Assembly: GCA_964036045.1 (NCBI GenBank)
Contig: OZ038379.1
Location: forward strand, 82,918,562 to 82,982,561
Direction: 5' to 3'
DNA length: 64,000 nt
From: Eutreptiella sp. 'Long Island Sound 2002'
Taxonomy: Eukaryota; Euglenozoa; Euglenophyceae; Eutreptiales; Eutreptiaceae
Shown: positions 28,957 through 39,815 of the stretch, one piece after another
Layout: each line of letters starts with the position of its first letter
Numbering within the stretch: the stretch's first letter is position 1
The notes under the pieces: model-generated
What the model was told of the DNA's origin: nothing
Databases searched by the model: none
The model's input: the letters and a program-made list of their open reading frames with translations, nothing else
Position numbers and translations under genes: made by a program

Positions 28957-31930
28957 TGGTAGCAGAGGCTTACCTGCTGCCCCTACCTACCGCCGACCCG
29001 GGGACTTGGGCCCCTATGAGCCCTGCCCAACTAGGCCCCGGGTGCGTATTGTGGACTCGGTGGAGACCACGCCGGAAGTGAAACCCCGAAGAGAAGTACG
29101 ACGTTCGGGAAGAGGAGGACTTGACATTGAGGACCTGGTCTCCATGTGCGAGCGTCGCTGCCGAAAGGCATGCAACCTCCGCTCCGCCACGGAGGACTCT
29201 GAGGAGGCCTGCCATTCAGGCAGCAGTGGAGGACAGGCCCGGCGCTACCGGAAGCGCGGGTCGCCCAAGCCCGCGGCAGGTGACGCCGGGGCTATGGATA
29301 CGGACCCCAGCCCGGTCAGGCTGTGGGAATCCGAGGGGCACTCTGATGGCTATCGGACCTGCTTCCCCTCGGAGTCGGAGGAGATGTCCGCGCCGACCGC
29401 CAGGGCGCATACGGCCCCCGAGCCCGCCCTGAAGCACGACGCCGAGGGCTTGGAGAGGCCAGCTAGGGCCAGGATGGCACCTGTGCCCCGGCTCACGGGA
29501 CCAGAGATGGACGCCTTGGGCGATACGCCCATGGGCGATGAGTCTGAGGCGCCGGGAACCGCGTGATGCGCCGGATCAGGTGGAAAGCAAGCTGAGTGCC
29601 ACTGCGAGCACGTGTCCTTCCTCAAGGGCAAGTACCCAAAGATGGGGATGGACGCCATTGTGCACCGCCTCGACAGCCTGGACAACGCGAAGGACGGCCT
29701 AGAGGAGGACGTCGCCGGGATCCTGGATGACCAGTCGGCCGCGGAGAAAGACATGGAGGAGCTGCGAGCGGAACGGGACCGGTACCGGGAGAATCTGGAG
29801 CTGGCCCTGGAGAAGCAGCAGCGAGTGGTGGACAGCCTCCTCCACCTGGTGGAGGACATGTCGGGACGCCTGAAAAGGCTAGAGGAGCTACAGCTCCTCG
29901 CCTCGGGTCCGGAGCTCCCGGCAAAGCCGGCAGCGGCAGAGCTGGTGGAGCGGGTTAAGACCCTCCGGAGCGCCACGGATAAACCCATGGGCGCTCCGGC
30001 AGAGGCACCCTACGCGCCTCCGCGTGTTGACCCGGGTGCGCTGCCGTTTGTTCCCATGTTCAGCGAATCCACAATGCTCGGGGCACACACGGCACCGGCT
30101 GGGTCCATGCGGGAAGGGCACGTAACCACGGACCCGAGGAGCCTGACGGTACAGATGTCCCACGCCGCCCAGGATCTACCGATCACTACGACTGCCCATG
30201 CAGTTTATGCGGAAGAGGAGATCCAGAGCCAGACCGTGCAGGGGCGAACCATCGGAAGCGCCGACGGACATGGTCGAGGTCATCCAGGCGGAAACCTGTG
30301 GGCGAAGGACCCCAATACGGGGATATGGACGGCCGGTGGAGCAAGTCCTTCCCGCATTCCAAACCCTATGGGTTCAGGCCCAACTGGACCGCACTCCATG
30401 GAGGAGAGGGATGTACGGGGAGTGTACTCAGACCCCCCGGCCACAGGTGGTATCCGTCTTGGTGGAGTGGTGGCTGGGGACGTCGGAGACGCAATCAGGA
30501 TTGACGACCTCAGGGGAATCAAAATCCCCTACTATGATGGCAACCCCTCCAACCTGGATGACTTCATCCTGGATTGGGAGGACTTTGCCGAGGAGGTCGT
30601 CGGTGAGATGCGGGGAGCGCCGCGGGACAAGTGGGTATGCCGGACATTCCCACACCGGCTGGCGCAGGACCTGAAGGAGGAGCTGCGGGATCAGATCCGG
30701 GAAGGACTGATCTGTACGGAGCAGGCCTGCCTCCAGTGGTTGGAGGATGAGGAGCGGGTGGACGCTCTGAACCAGAAGCTGGAGGACTTGTGGTCCATCC
30801 CGCTGCTGCTGGACCGCGGTGAGTTGCGGGTCCGGGAGTGGAACCGGTACCTGCGAAAGTACCGAAGATGCCTCAAGCTGGTGGTGGACTGGAATGAGGC
30901 CAGCGAGTTCCGCCACCTGCTGAAGGACGTCCTCCCCGGCAACTGGAAGAGGAGAGTGGAGGACGAGGAAAATAAGAGAGCAAAGAAGCGCGTGGCGGTG
31001 AGGATCATGGCGGCGGAGGATACCCATGCGGGTATCATGGAGTTCTTCAGGAGGAACCTGGGCGAGCCCAACCGGATGTTGGGACTGAAGAACGCCGTGT
31101 ACGTGGAGGTATTTGGAGACTCCATGGGGCAAAGGTTGCTGCGCCTCAACAACGTGGAGTGGAGGCGCGGGGAGCCGCTGAGGATGCAGGTCATCTTCGC
31201 CCGCATGAGCCTGGACGAGATCGTGAAGTACATCACGGTGGAGTTGAAGCTCAATGCAAAGAACGAGGCCCACGTGCAGGATTGACATGGTCATGGACAA
31301 CGAGGCCACCGAGAAGACCGCCATCATTGGGAGATCCAGGAGGACACGACCAACTCCGCGGAGGATGGTAGTGGAAGTGGCCAAGACCACTGGACCTGGT
31401 CCCAGGAGGGGCACGAGGAGGCCCATTTCTTCGCGTTTGTGGCGCACAACGTGAGGGACCATGGGCAGGATCGGTCCAGTTGGAGCGGGGTGGGACCCAA
31501 GAAGGGCAAAGAGCCAAGGAGGATCGGGAACCCACCGCTCTCGTTCCGGGAGTACAGGTCTCAGCACGACGGGTGCTGCGTGTGTTATGGCAAGGGAAAC
31601 AACCATGCACAGGACCACCGTCAGTGCAAGGTGTATGAGGCGGACAAGAAGGCCTACTTCGCCGCCCACCCCGAGAAGAAGCCCAAGGAGCAGCAGATTG
31701 CCGATTGGAAGGCGAAGGGCGGAGACGGGGGAAAAGGCCAAGGCAAAGGTCAAGGGAAAGGCGGAGGGGGAGGCTGTGGTGGTGGACCTGGCCAAGACCG
31801 ACATGTGAGGTTGATCGAGGAGGTTGCTGAGGACATGTTGAGGACGTTGGAGGAACTCAAAGCCCAGCAACGTGGTGGACAAAGTCCTGGCGGATCGCAG
31901 CTGGAAGGGGCTGCGGGAAGTCAAGTCTAG
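28871..31930 (+). pseudogene. gag of A1 (one frame, three stops)
   Basis: One continuous frame from ATG 28871, which lies inside the 5' LTR, through the PBS. It has stops at 29564 (TGA), 31283 (TGA) and 31928 (TAG). A2 reads through the first site with a sense codon (63246). Parts in order: an Arg/Pro-rich N-terminus; a long coiled coil (ELRAERDRYRENLELALEKQ at about 29760-29820, on to RLKRLEELQ); a capsid-like helical block at 30500-31280; and a zinc-knuckle-like CCVCYGKGNNHAQDHRQC at 31575-31628. A Gly/Lys tract follows at 31720-31790. Gag would form the particle and bind RNA. The stops make this copy defective unless they are suppressed. Confidence 0.8.
28957..28969 (+). other. Primer-binding site of A1 (initiator-Met tRNA type)
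   Basis: TGGTAGCAGAGGC follows the LTR with no gap. It is complementary to the CCA end and acceptor stem of a eukaryotic initiator-Met tRNA, as known in many LTR elements. A2 has TGGTAGCAGAAGC at 62604-62616. Confidence 0.85.
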
Positions 31931-33512
31931 GGGAGCCCCCACGGGAGTGGGACCTCGGAGGTCTCTTCTCCGGAAATCAGTGGAATCCCAGAGAAAGCGG
32001 AGGCACATCGGGTGCCAAAGAAGGCTCCAGAAGAGCCAAAACCACTGAGTTTCGCCACTCCCAACCCCTGGAGCGCCCTGCCAAGAGAAGTACATGTGGG
32101 TACGGGACGTGGCAGGAAGGAAGGAGCGACCACGGAGAGCCCTGTGGACAGGCAGGACCAACCCAAGATCTACACCATCCGTGACCATACCCTTGAAGTC
32201 CTGATGCACCCGGACGTGCTAGAGTTGCATGCCGTGAGAGTCGTCCATACACCTCATGGTGACGAGCGGCAGTTGCACTTGAAGGTGCGAGTACGGTGCG
32301 GACGAGAGGAGAAGGTGGTGGATGTGTTGGTGGATACGGGTGCCCAGGTGAGCCTGGTCCGGAGAGGGTTGTTCAAGGAGGAACTCCTGCAGCCCAGCCG
32401 GAGACCGGTCCGCCTGAAGGTCACCAACGGAGAGATTATGGGTGGTGGCACCCATGAGGCCACTATCAGTATGGAATTCTGGGAACATGAGCGCTTGAAC
32501 TGCCCTGATCTGGCGAAGAGAAGCACTCTATCCGGGAACTTCTATGTGGCCGACATAACAGATTGGGATATGATCATGGGGTATGACTTCATGGTGGCAA
32601 ACGCCATTGGAGCCCTTCCCCATCGTGCAACGCTGGTCCGGGAGAGTGATGAATGCCTCACATGGATGTCCACGGACTACGCATGCGGATCATCCCAATG
32701 GAATGCTGAGGAAGAAGATCGGATCGTCCAAGCGGTGCAAGCTGTAGGTGCCAAGTCCAGAGGAGAACGCGGAGTTCAGCTCACGGAGTATGGAATGGCG
32801 CCAAAGGTGTATGACAGGATGATCCAGACGCTGGGAGCCGAAGCGCCCGAGACGGACGTCTTCGCTTCCCGGGATGCTCCACTTTTGCGGAAGTGTAGGA
32901 GGCATTGGCATCGAGGAGACTCAGCCTGGCACAGGCATTGGGGTTTGAAGGAGTGGGGGCCCATGTATTGGCATGGCTCCCTGGACAACACCAGACGTAC
33001 GGTGGAGAAAATCGTCGCGGATAGGGCGAAGGGGATCCTGGTCTTAACTGGCATAGGATCCACCCCATGTCCGCTGGAAGGTCTCAAGTCGACGCTGGAC
33101 TCCATCACCCTAAACGAGATGTCATTCGGGCCAGAGGAGGAGCTGTTCATCGACGCCAAGGGTGTATCAATGCCCTCCCCGGGTCAAGCGTGGGGTACCA
33201 AGGCTTTCCTGGTGGATGGGGCGCAAGCCCAGCCCACGGGTGATGAAGCATTCATCCGTAGGGTGGAGGCGGTGCCCATGAAGGTCATGTTTGAGCCCAA
33301 GGAGGGGACGGATCAGCCAATTGATGGCATTGACGTCCTGTCCCACGCCGAGATCGACGACGTTGTCAACTACATGCGGATGGCGATGCACGACCGTGTA
33401 GCAGCCAAGAAGAGGCGGGCCATGGTCACATCCCCGCATTGGTGGGCTGACAGGATGTTGGTCACCGGCAAGTACGAGAAGGATGAGTTCGTGGCGAGGG
33501 TCATGGATCACA
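31931..33512 (+). CDS. Protease plus LFAS-type domain, A1 (interrupted by LINE)
   Basis: This is the gag frame continued after the 31928 stop. VDVLVDTGAQVSLVRRGLF (about 32318-32374) is the retropepsin active site, and MIMGYDFM at about 32572 is the C-terminal IxGxD motif. From about 32850 a second domain reads TDVFASRDAPLLRKCRRHWH, then an aromatic segment (GPMYWHGSLDN) and GILVLTG. This resembles the xLFAS domain seen in B4 and D. The frame runs into the LINE and meets a stop at 33515. The codons after the LINE (41981 on) continue the same frame, so the protein was once continuous with RT. Confidence 0.82.
33498..33512 (+). repeat. 15 bp target duplication of the LINE, left copy
   Basis: GGGTCATGGATCACA, repeated exactly at 41966-41980. 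The length is typical of target-primed retrotransposition. Confidence 0.92.
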
Positions 33513-34903
33513 GGTAGGGAGGTAGGTATCTTCGGGAGCTCGGGATGCCTCCTTTGACATTGCAGGAAGAAGGTCTTACCAAGGGGACGTCCTGTCCCTC
33601 CCACTGCCCTATGTCAGGTGCCTCTTGAGCCGCTCCCGCATGTGCTCGGGAAGGCATTGTCGCGGCCACCTGGTCCATGTGTCCCGGGTGGGAGGGTGTC
33701 CCCACATGTGTCCATGGGTAGGGCCACATGCCCCCTCTCTTGGGCGGCAGCTCTGGGGGGCTGCCCAGCCGTGTGGAGTATCTCTCACCACAAGGGGTAT
33801 TGCTCCCGCTTGTCTACGGTACGACCGCCTCACCCTTGTGGCTTGAGATGCGGGGCCACTCTGCTTCGCAGGTGACCCCCTCCTGGACTGTGTACCGGCT
33901 CGCCTGTGACCGGTTGCTTCCATGGCTCCGGGTGACGTTTGCCATGGTCGCCGATGCAGCCTGGCCGGGCTCGGACCAGTGGCCTTGGAGTACCGCTCCT
34001 GCCACTGGCCCGGTGGGTCGGCTGGGTCGCCCCAGTGCGTCCGACCCTTGGGGTATTGGTTCTTTCCTGTCCCTCGGCCGCCCTACGTGTGTGCAGTGTC
34101 CTGGGCCGCTGGGCTCCTGTTCATCTGTGTGCCCGCGCGGTTTGCTGTGGTGCGTCTGCGGTGTCCTGGGCCAGCTGGCTCCTGTTCACCGGTGTGCTCG
34201 CTCGGTGTGTTGTGTTGCATGTGCGGTGTCCTGGGCCACTGGGCTCCTGTTCACTGGTTTGCGTGCTGTGTGCGGTGCGCGTGTGCCATGGGTGGTTGTG
34301 TCCCTCTTCCCCCCCCCCTAATTTTCGGTTTTTGTTTTTTTTTACTTGGTTTTTTTTTTTACTTGTTTTTTTTTTTTTTTTCGGGAAAAAAAGAGAAAAA
34401 ACAAAAACGAGAAAAACAGGGGCGCGCGTACACTGCAGGCACAGGCATGGGCAGCTGGTGCGGCGGTGCAATAGCGTTGTGTCCTCTGGCGTGTGTCGTC
34501 GGTGCTGTGGCGGCGGTCGCGCCCCAGGGGTGCGGCTCGCGCGTCCTGATGTACACGGGCTTTGGTCAGGGTGGGTTTGGTGAGGTGTCTCTTTGCTTCT
34601 GCAGCTGGCTGGTTAGGCGGACGTGTGGTCTGTGGGTGTGGGCTGTGGTTATGTTGTTCCCTCGGCGGGCTTGGTTAGGAGTCAAGGGTTAGCGGTTTCG
34701 GGGTGTGGCTCGGGTTTGATTTGTGCTTGGGTTCTGGCTCGTTTAGGCGGTTGCGACGTCAGCGGGCCTGGGTTCGGTGCCTTTGGGCGTAGGGGTGCTC
34801 GTTGCCGTGTGCGTTGGCTTCCTTCGGCGTCCGGTTCGTTTGGTGACTACTGGGCAGGGGCCTGGCGTGGCGCCCCGTGGTGGTGGTTTGCTGGGTAACG
34901 GGG
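33513..34903 (-). other. 3' portion of the LINE, untranslated-looking
   Basis: It contains a 65 bp tandem repeat (TCCTGGGCC at 34099, 34164 and 34229), a T/C-run and an A-run near 34305-34420. No frame here has support. ORFs on both strands are GC-driven. Confidence 0.5.
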
Positions 34904-37900
34904 TTAGATGGCGGCGCCGCTGGCCGGGGGGTCAGGCGCGTCGTGTTGTGTGGCGCGCAGGGCTCCTGGGGTGCTGTGGGTGTCGCCGGTGTCGGTGCAC
35001 CGACGCTTGTGCGGTGGTGAGGGGGTGTGTTTGTGCGGGGCTGGGCTTTGGGTGATGTCCCACAGGCGGATGCCGTCTCGCTGCGTTTCCTGGAGGGTCT
35101 CCCGCAGGCGCCTGAGGACATACGGGTGGTCCTCGGGCGCGGGGAGGTTGCGGGGGTGGACTCCCAGGGGCGGGAGGGCATCGGCCAGCATGGCTTCCCA
35201 TGCGGCCTGCGGCATCCACCCGCCCGCCGGCCGGAGGCGGCAGTTCTCCACCGACCCCTTGCGGGGCCGATGGACCAGGCCCTCGAGGGAGGGCTCTCCC
35301 CGGGCCCACTTTCGCAGCTCCCAGAGCTGCGTGTGGGTCCAGCGCTGCCACCACTGTTCCTGGGCGGGCCTGCGGTCTTGGGCGGAGGAGTGGGCGTGGG
35401 TGGCTGTGACGGGGTCGTGGGGACCGGTGGCGGTGGCGGGCCTGGGGGATTCCTCGTAGTCCTGTTCCGTGGGGGTGCGTGGGGAGTGGGGGCGCACGCG
35501 GATGTGGAACCGCGGGTGTGCGCGTAGAGTCTGCGCCTCGGGGTTGGGCGGGGACTCGCGGCGGCGGCGGTAGTGGGGCATGCGTTGTATGTGGGCTGTC
35601 ATCGAGGGTTGGTAGGGGGGCGCGGACGCTGCTGGCGGACCCTAGCGTCGTTCTTGCCTGGTCGGGAGCGGTCCGTGGGCCTGGGGTCCGGGCTTTGAGA
35701 GGTGGCGGGACGAGGTGCGTCGTGCTTCGGCCGCGGCGCGCTCCGCCATGAAGGTGGTGGCGGTTGCGTCGGTGACGTCGGGGGGGTGCCGCGCTGGGCG
35801 CTGCTGCCTTCGGGCTTGGGACGGCTGGGGCTCGATGTCATAGAGGACGTCCTCGGGGGGCCGGGCTCGCGCTGCCGTCGTGGCGCCGGGTTTGGACTTG
35901 GGTTTGGGCTTGGCTGCGGGTTGCGGTCGTGGCGTGCTGACGGGTTTGGGTGGCTGTTTGGCGGCGGTCTTGGGTTTCGGCTGGGTCCTGGGTGTGGGTT
36001 TCGTCGGGGCGTGGGCCTTGGCGGCGGCGGGGCTGCTCGTGGTGGGGGTGGGTTTGGGGGCCCGTTTGGGAGGTGTCCCCCGCGGCCTTGGGGGGTGGAG
36101 TGCTGGATGAGGACGTGGTGGTGTTGGTGGATGAGGTGGTCGTGGTGGTGGAGGTTGTGAAGTCGGAGGCGGGGGAGAGGGCTGTGGGAGACGGCGGAGG
36201 GTCCTGGGCTTCGGGGGCGGGCGTATGATGCTGGGTCCTGTAAGTAGCGAGAACGAGGGTGCAGGTTCGGGCACCGGGCGTGTGTGCGCGTTTTCTGTGC
36301 GTGCTGGTGCTGGCGTGGCGGCGTTGTCTCGGCTGCGCGGGCACGTGGGTTACCCGGGGGGTGGCCATATCTGCTCCAGGACGTGCGGGTGTGTTTGCTT
36401 GAGGTAGTCGAGGGTCTGGAAGAAGCATCGCTGGATGCCGGGCATGTCCTCCTCTGTGAGGTGGGGGTAGTTTTGGGTGCAGGTGTCTGGGCCCGGCCAC
36501 AGCAGCGTCATGAGGCGGGCTGCCACCATGTACGGGCATAGTTGTAGGGTGGTGGGGCGTGGGGGGGTGGGTCCCCTGCGGTTTGGGGGGGCTTCCCTTC
36601 TGCTGGGGGCACAGCGTGACCACCCACACCCATCGGTCCGTGGGGATCCCCCAGGTCCGTTGGGTCCACTTGGCGAGGCAATACATCGCCCTACCAAGGC
36701 CCTGGTAGCCGCTGCGGATGGAGAGCAGCGTGTCCAGGGATTTGGGTTCCCACGTGCCCCAGATGTGGGGGTCGTCCGGGTCGTCCCCCCTGGCGTACGT
36801 GTCGGGGCCTGGGTTGTGTGTGGGGGGGGTGTAGTCGGCGGGGAGGAGGGAGTCGGTGCCGTGTACCACCCAGTGGTCTGTGGGTGCGTGGTAGTTGGTG
36901 GTGGAGAGGGTGTAGTGCAGATTGTACATGAGGGTCATGTACGTGGAGGGGGCTGGCTGCTGCTCGTCGGGGGTGGGGATGTCCCCCGGGACGTGGTGCC
37001 GGAAGTTGCTCAGGGAGGCCATCCGGGCTACCCATGTTTCCCGCTCCCACTCTTTGGTGCTGTCGGGGTTGGCGCCGGGTGGGGGGTGGGCCATGTCGGG
37101 CTTGTGGTAGCGGGTGCGGCCCTTGGTGTCCACCCGCCCCGGCACGGGGTGTCCGACAAGGTGTCGCCCCCAGTAGATGGGGGGCAACCAAATCTGGCTC
37201 CCCGTGGGGGGCGGGCTCTCGCCGTCTGGGGTGGCGCGTGGGGGGCGCTCGTGTCGGGCGACGTGGAGGAAGGCGTCGAAGAGGAAGTCTCTGACGACTT
37301 CCCCCAGGGTGGCCGCCTGGACCAGGGTGGCCGCCCGGATGGGAATGCTGGTGCCGGAGGTGCGGAGGTACAGCACGACGTCCTGTTCCCCGAGTCCCCG
37401 GAGGTGCTGCCGTACCGCTGCGGGGTTGTGTAGGGCGTAGGGTTCGGCCGGTGCGGAGGCTGGTGGTGCGGGGTGTGATGGGGGGGGTGGTGTGGGTTGG
37501 GGGGGGTGGTCGTTGTTGTCGCGCGTGGGGTCCGGTGATGGGGTCTCTTGTGGCGGTCGCGGGAGGGGGGATTCGCGGTGGCGTGTGTCGGCGGGGGTAT
37601 CGATGTCAATTGGCTGGTGTTGGCTGCCGCGTGTTGTGTCCGCGGCCTGGTCTCGGGGGGGGCGGGGGGGGGTGGTGTGGGGGTGGCGCTGTTGGTGGTG
37701 GGGGGGGCGGGGGGGGACGTTGTGCTGGCTGGGGGTCTGGGCGTCCCTGTGGGTCGTGTTGGTGTTGCGTGTGTGCGCCGTGCGGGCCTTGCGGTTCTTG
37801 AGTGGTTGTGGTGCCGGGGTGCGGGTGGGAGGCGGCCGCATGAGCGTCCGGGTGGGGCTGTGGTCCGTATGTAATGGGTGGTTGCTGGTGGATGGTGCTC

Positions 37901-38087
37901 GCTGGTATGCGGTGTGGGTGGGGGGGCTGCTGGTGGTGGTGGGGTGGGGGGGGCGGGGGTGGGTGTTGTGCTGGCTGGGGGTCCGGGCGTCCCTGTGTGT
38001 CGTGTGGGTGTTGCGTGTGTGCGCCGTGCGGCCCTTGCGGTTCTTGACTGGTTGTGGTGCTGGGGTGTGGGTGGGAGGCGGTCGCAT
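34904..38087 (-). pseudogene. LINE 3' ORF: low-complexity plus a structured region
   Basis: On the element strand a 749-codon frame (38087-35838) starts with a Pro/Thr/His-rich part holding an ~246 bp tandem repeat (MRPPPTHTPAPQPVKNRKG, then MRPPPTRTPAPQPLKNRKA). A folded-looking stretch follows (VVLYLRTSGTSIPIRAATLV, then IWLPPIYWGRHLVGHPVPG, then RTWGIPTDRWVWVVTLC). After frameshifts the product probably continues at 36274-35642 (EDVLYDIEPQPSQARRQQR) and 35602-34904 (HIQRMPHYRRRRESPPNPEA, then QLWELRKWARGEPSLEGLVH). Its position after RNase H is unusual. Function unknown; a Gag-like or nucleic-acid-binding role is possible. Confidence 0.5.
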
Positions 38088-39815
38088 CAGGGTCCAGGTG
38101 GGGCTGTGGTCCGTATGTGATGGGTGGCTGCTGGTGGATGGTGCTCGCTGGTATGGGGTGTGGGTGGGGGGGCTGTTGGTGATGGTGGGGCGCTCTTACT
38201 AGGCCCTGGTGTTGCTGGCGTGCGTGCGCGGCTCCTCGCGGGTCCATCGGGGTGTACCGTGGCTCGTATGTCGTGGGCCCGTGTAGCGGGGGCGGCGGGT
38301 GGTGCTGGACCGCGTGGTGGTGGTGTGGAGGGTGTGCTGGTTGTGTGTGGTACCCCGGCGTTGGTGGGTGTGGTGGCAGGGGCTGGTGGTGGTGGAATAC
38401 GTGATTGTGTGGTGCGGTGATGTGCGCTATGTGGGGTGGGTGGTTCGCGGGGCCTGGTTGTGCTGGGGGCGTGGTGGGGATGTAGCTGGTGGGGGTCGCT
38501 GTAGCATGGGGGCATTAGGGGGTAGGGGTTGGGAGGGACGGGGGCGTGGTGGTGGTGTTGGTGGTGCCATGTCCCCTGGCTCTGCGCGTATGGGGTCCTG
38601 GCATGGTTTGGACGTGTGTCGGCGGTGGTGGCTGACTGGGCTGCAGGGTTTGGGTGCTGCGGTACGGTGGTGGCGCTGGGCGCTGGCGGTGGCGGTGTTG
38701 TTGGTGTGCCCCGGGGGTCTGGGCGTGGGGTGGTGCGGTGTCGCTGGACCCGGGCCTTGGTCGGGGCGTCGCGCCCTGCTGGCGGGCGCGTTGGCGGACC
38801 CCCTGACCTGTCTTGGTCTTCTTGGCCTGGTGGGTGTCGGGGGCGGGTGAACCCCCCTCTCCCCGTGGGGGCGACGGGGAGCGGGCGTGCCAGCGGTGTG
38901 CCTCTTGGAGGCTCGTCTTGAGGCCTCTGACGTAGGTTTCCTGGTCCGTGAGGCCCATCCGCGTGGCGGTGGCCTCGTCGGGGGCGGCCAGGTGGGCGTC
39001 CCAAAAAGACGCCCAGCCCTCCCGGGGCTTCTGTTGTGCAGGGGTGGGGGTGGTGTGCCGGGTAGAGGAGTGCGCTGAGTTGGTAAGGTGTTCCCTTCTG
39101 TCGGCCGAGGGTGTTGTTGAACCGGCGGCAAGTGATTCGGAGGTAGGCTGCTATCTCCTCTGGTGCCGTGTCGGCCCACGCTTCCGGCGTCAGGGCTGCT
39201 GCTTGGGGGGCCGGGAGTTGTGGGTCTGGGAGGTGTAGGTCTCGGTGGTGGAGGTATAGGGCGAGGAAGATGTGGCGGGCCGCCACGTTCAAGCCGCCTC
39301 CGCTGTGGCGTAGGGGTGGGCTGTGGGGGGGCAGGGGTGTGCTGCCCGTGGCCACGGCTATGGTCCATGCGTGGTCCGCCGCGTCCGCCACGTAGTACCC
39401 TCCCAGGTGGTTTTGGAGGGTGTCGGTGAGGAACCCGAAGAAGCTGGGGTGGCTGGCGGGGGGGGGGTGCGGCTGGGGCCGCGGGCCGCTCGCGGTGGTG
39501 GGGGTTGAGGTCCCCGCAGTGGGGGCAGTGGGTGAGGCGGTGCGCGGCTCCCAGGCAGACCCAGTGGTCTGGGTTGCAGGGCAGGGCTGTCTGTGGTAGC
39601 CGCTGGCGAACGCAGAGGGGACATGCGGTGGCTGGCGGTTGGTGGTACCTGTGGACGGACGGCGGCGTGGGGAGATGGGGGCTGGTGGCGCGCGCATGCT
39701 GGTGGGAGTGTGTGCGGTGTCTGTGGTGTCCGTGTGTGCTGTGCCAGTGCTGTGCTCGGTGGACGGTGTGTAGACGTGGTGGGGGTTCCGTGTTGGTATG
39801 TCACGGGGTTGGTTC
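38088..39815 (-). pseudogene. LINE middle ORF with a zinc-finger-like region
   Basis: About 60 codons after the pol stop, a frame at about 39640-39505 (minus) reads ACPLCVRQRLPQTALPC, then HWVCLGAAHRLTHCPHCG: paired CX2C motifs with intervening Cys and His, typical of zinc binding. A neighbouring frame then carries FFGFLTDTLQNHLGGYYVAD, AARHIFLALYLHHRDLHLPD and ITCRRFNNTLGRQKGTPYQL, and a third frame carries ETYVRGLKTSLQEAHRWHAR near 38925. These look like one protein broken by frameshifts. No family recognised. Confidence 0.5.

Noticed and set aside
29350-29988. 212 aa minus-strand Ser/Arg-rich ORF (also at 63060-63692)
   Set aside because: It repeats in both A copies only because it is antisense to the conserved gag coiled coil.
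30428-32209. 593 aa minus-strand ORF
   Set aside because: Antisense shadow of A1 gag and protease, which have motifs in the plus frame; the minus frame has none.
33728-34692. Plus-strand 197 and 256 aa ORFs with Cys/Leu-rich products
   Set aside because: They run over a 65 bp tandem repeat and a T/A homopolymer in the LINE tail, and no domain is visible.
36477-37433. 318 aa plus-strand Gly/Val-rich ORF
   Set aside because: Antisense shadow of the GC-rich LINE frame; composition is driven by G-rich codons.
35838-38087. Host proline-rich cell-wall protein
   Set aside because: The frame lies wholly within the LINE bounded by the 15 bp duplications and includes an element-internal tandem repeat.
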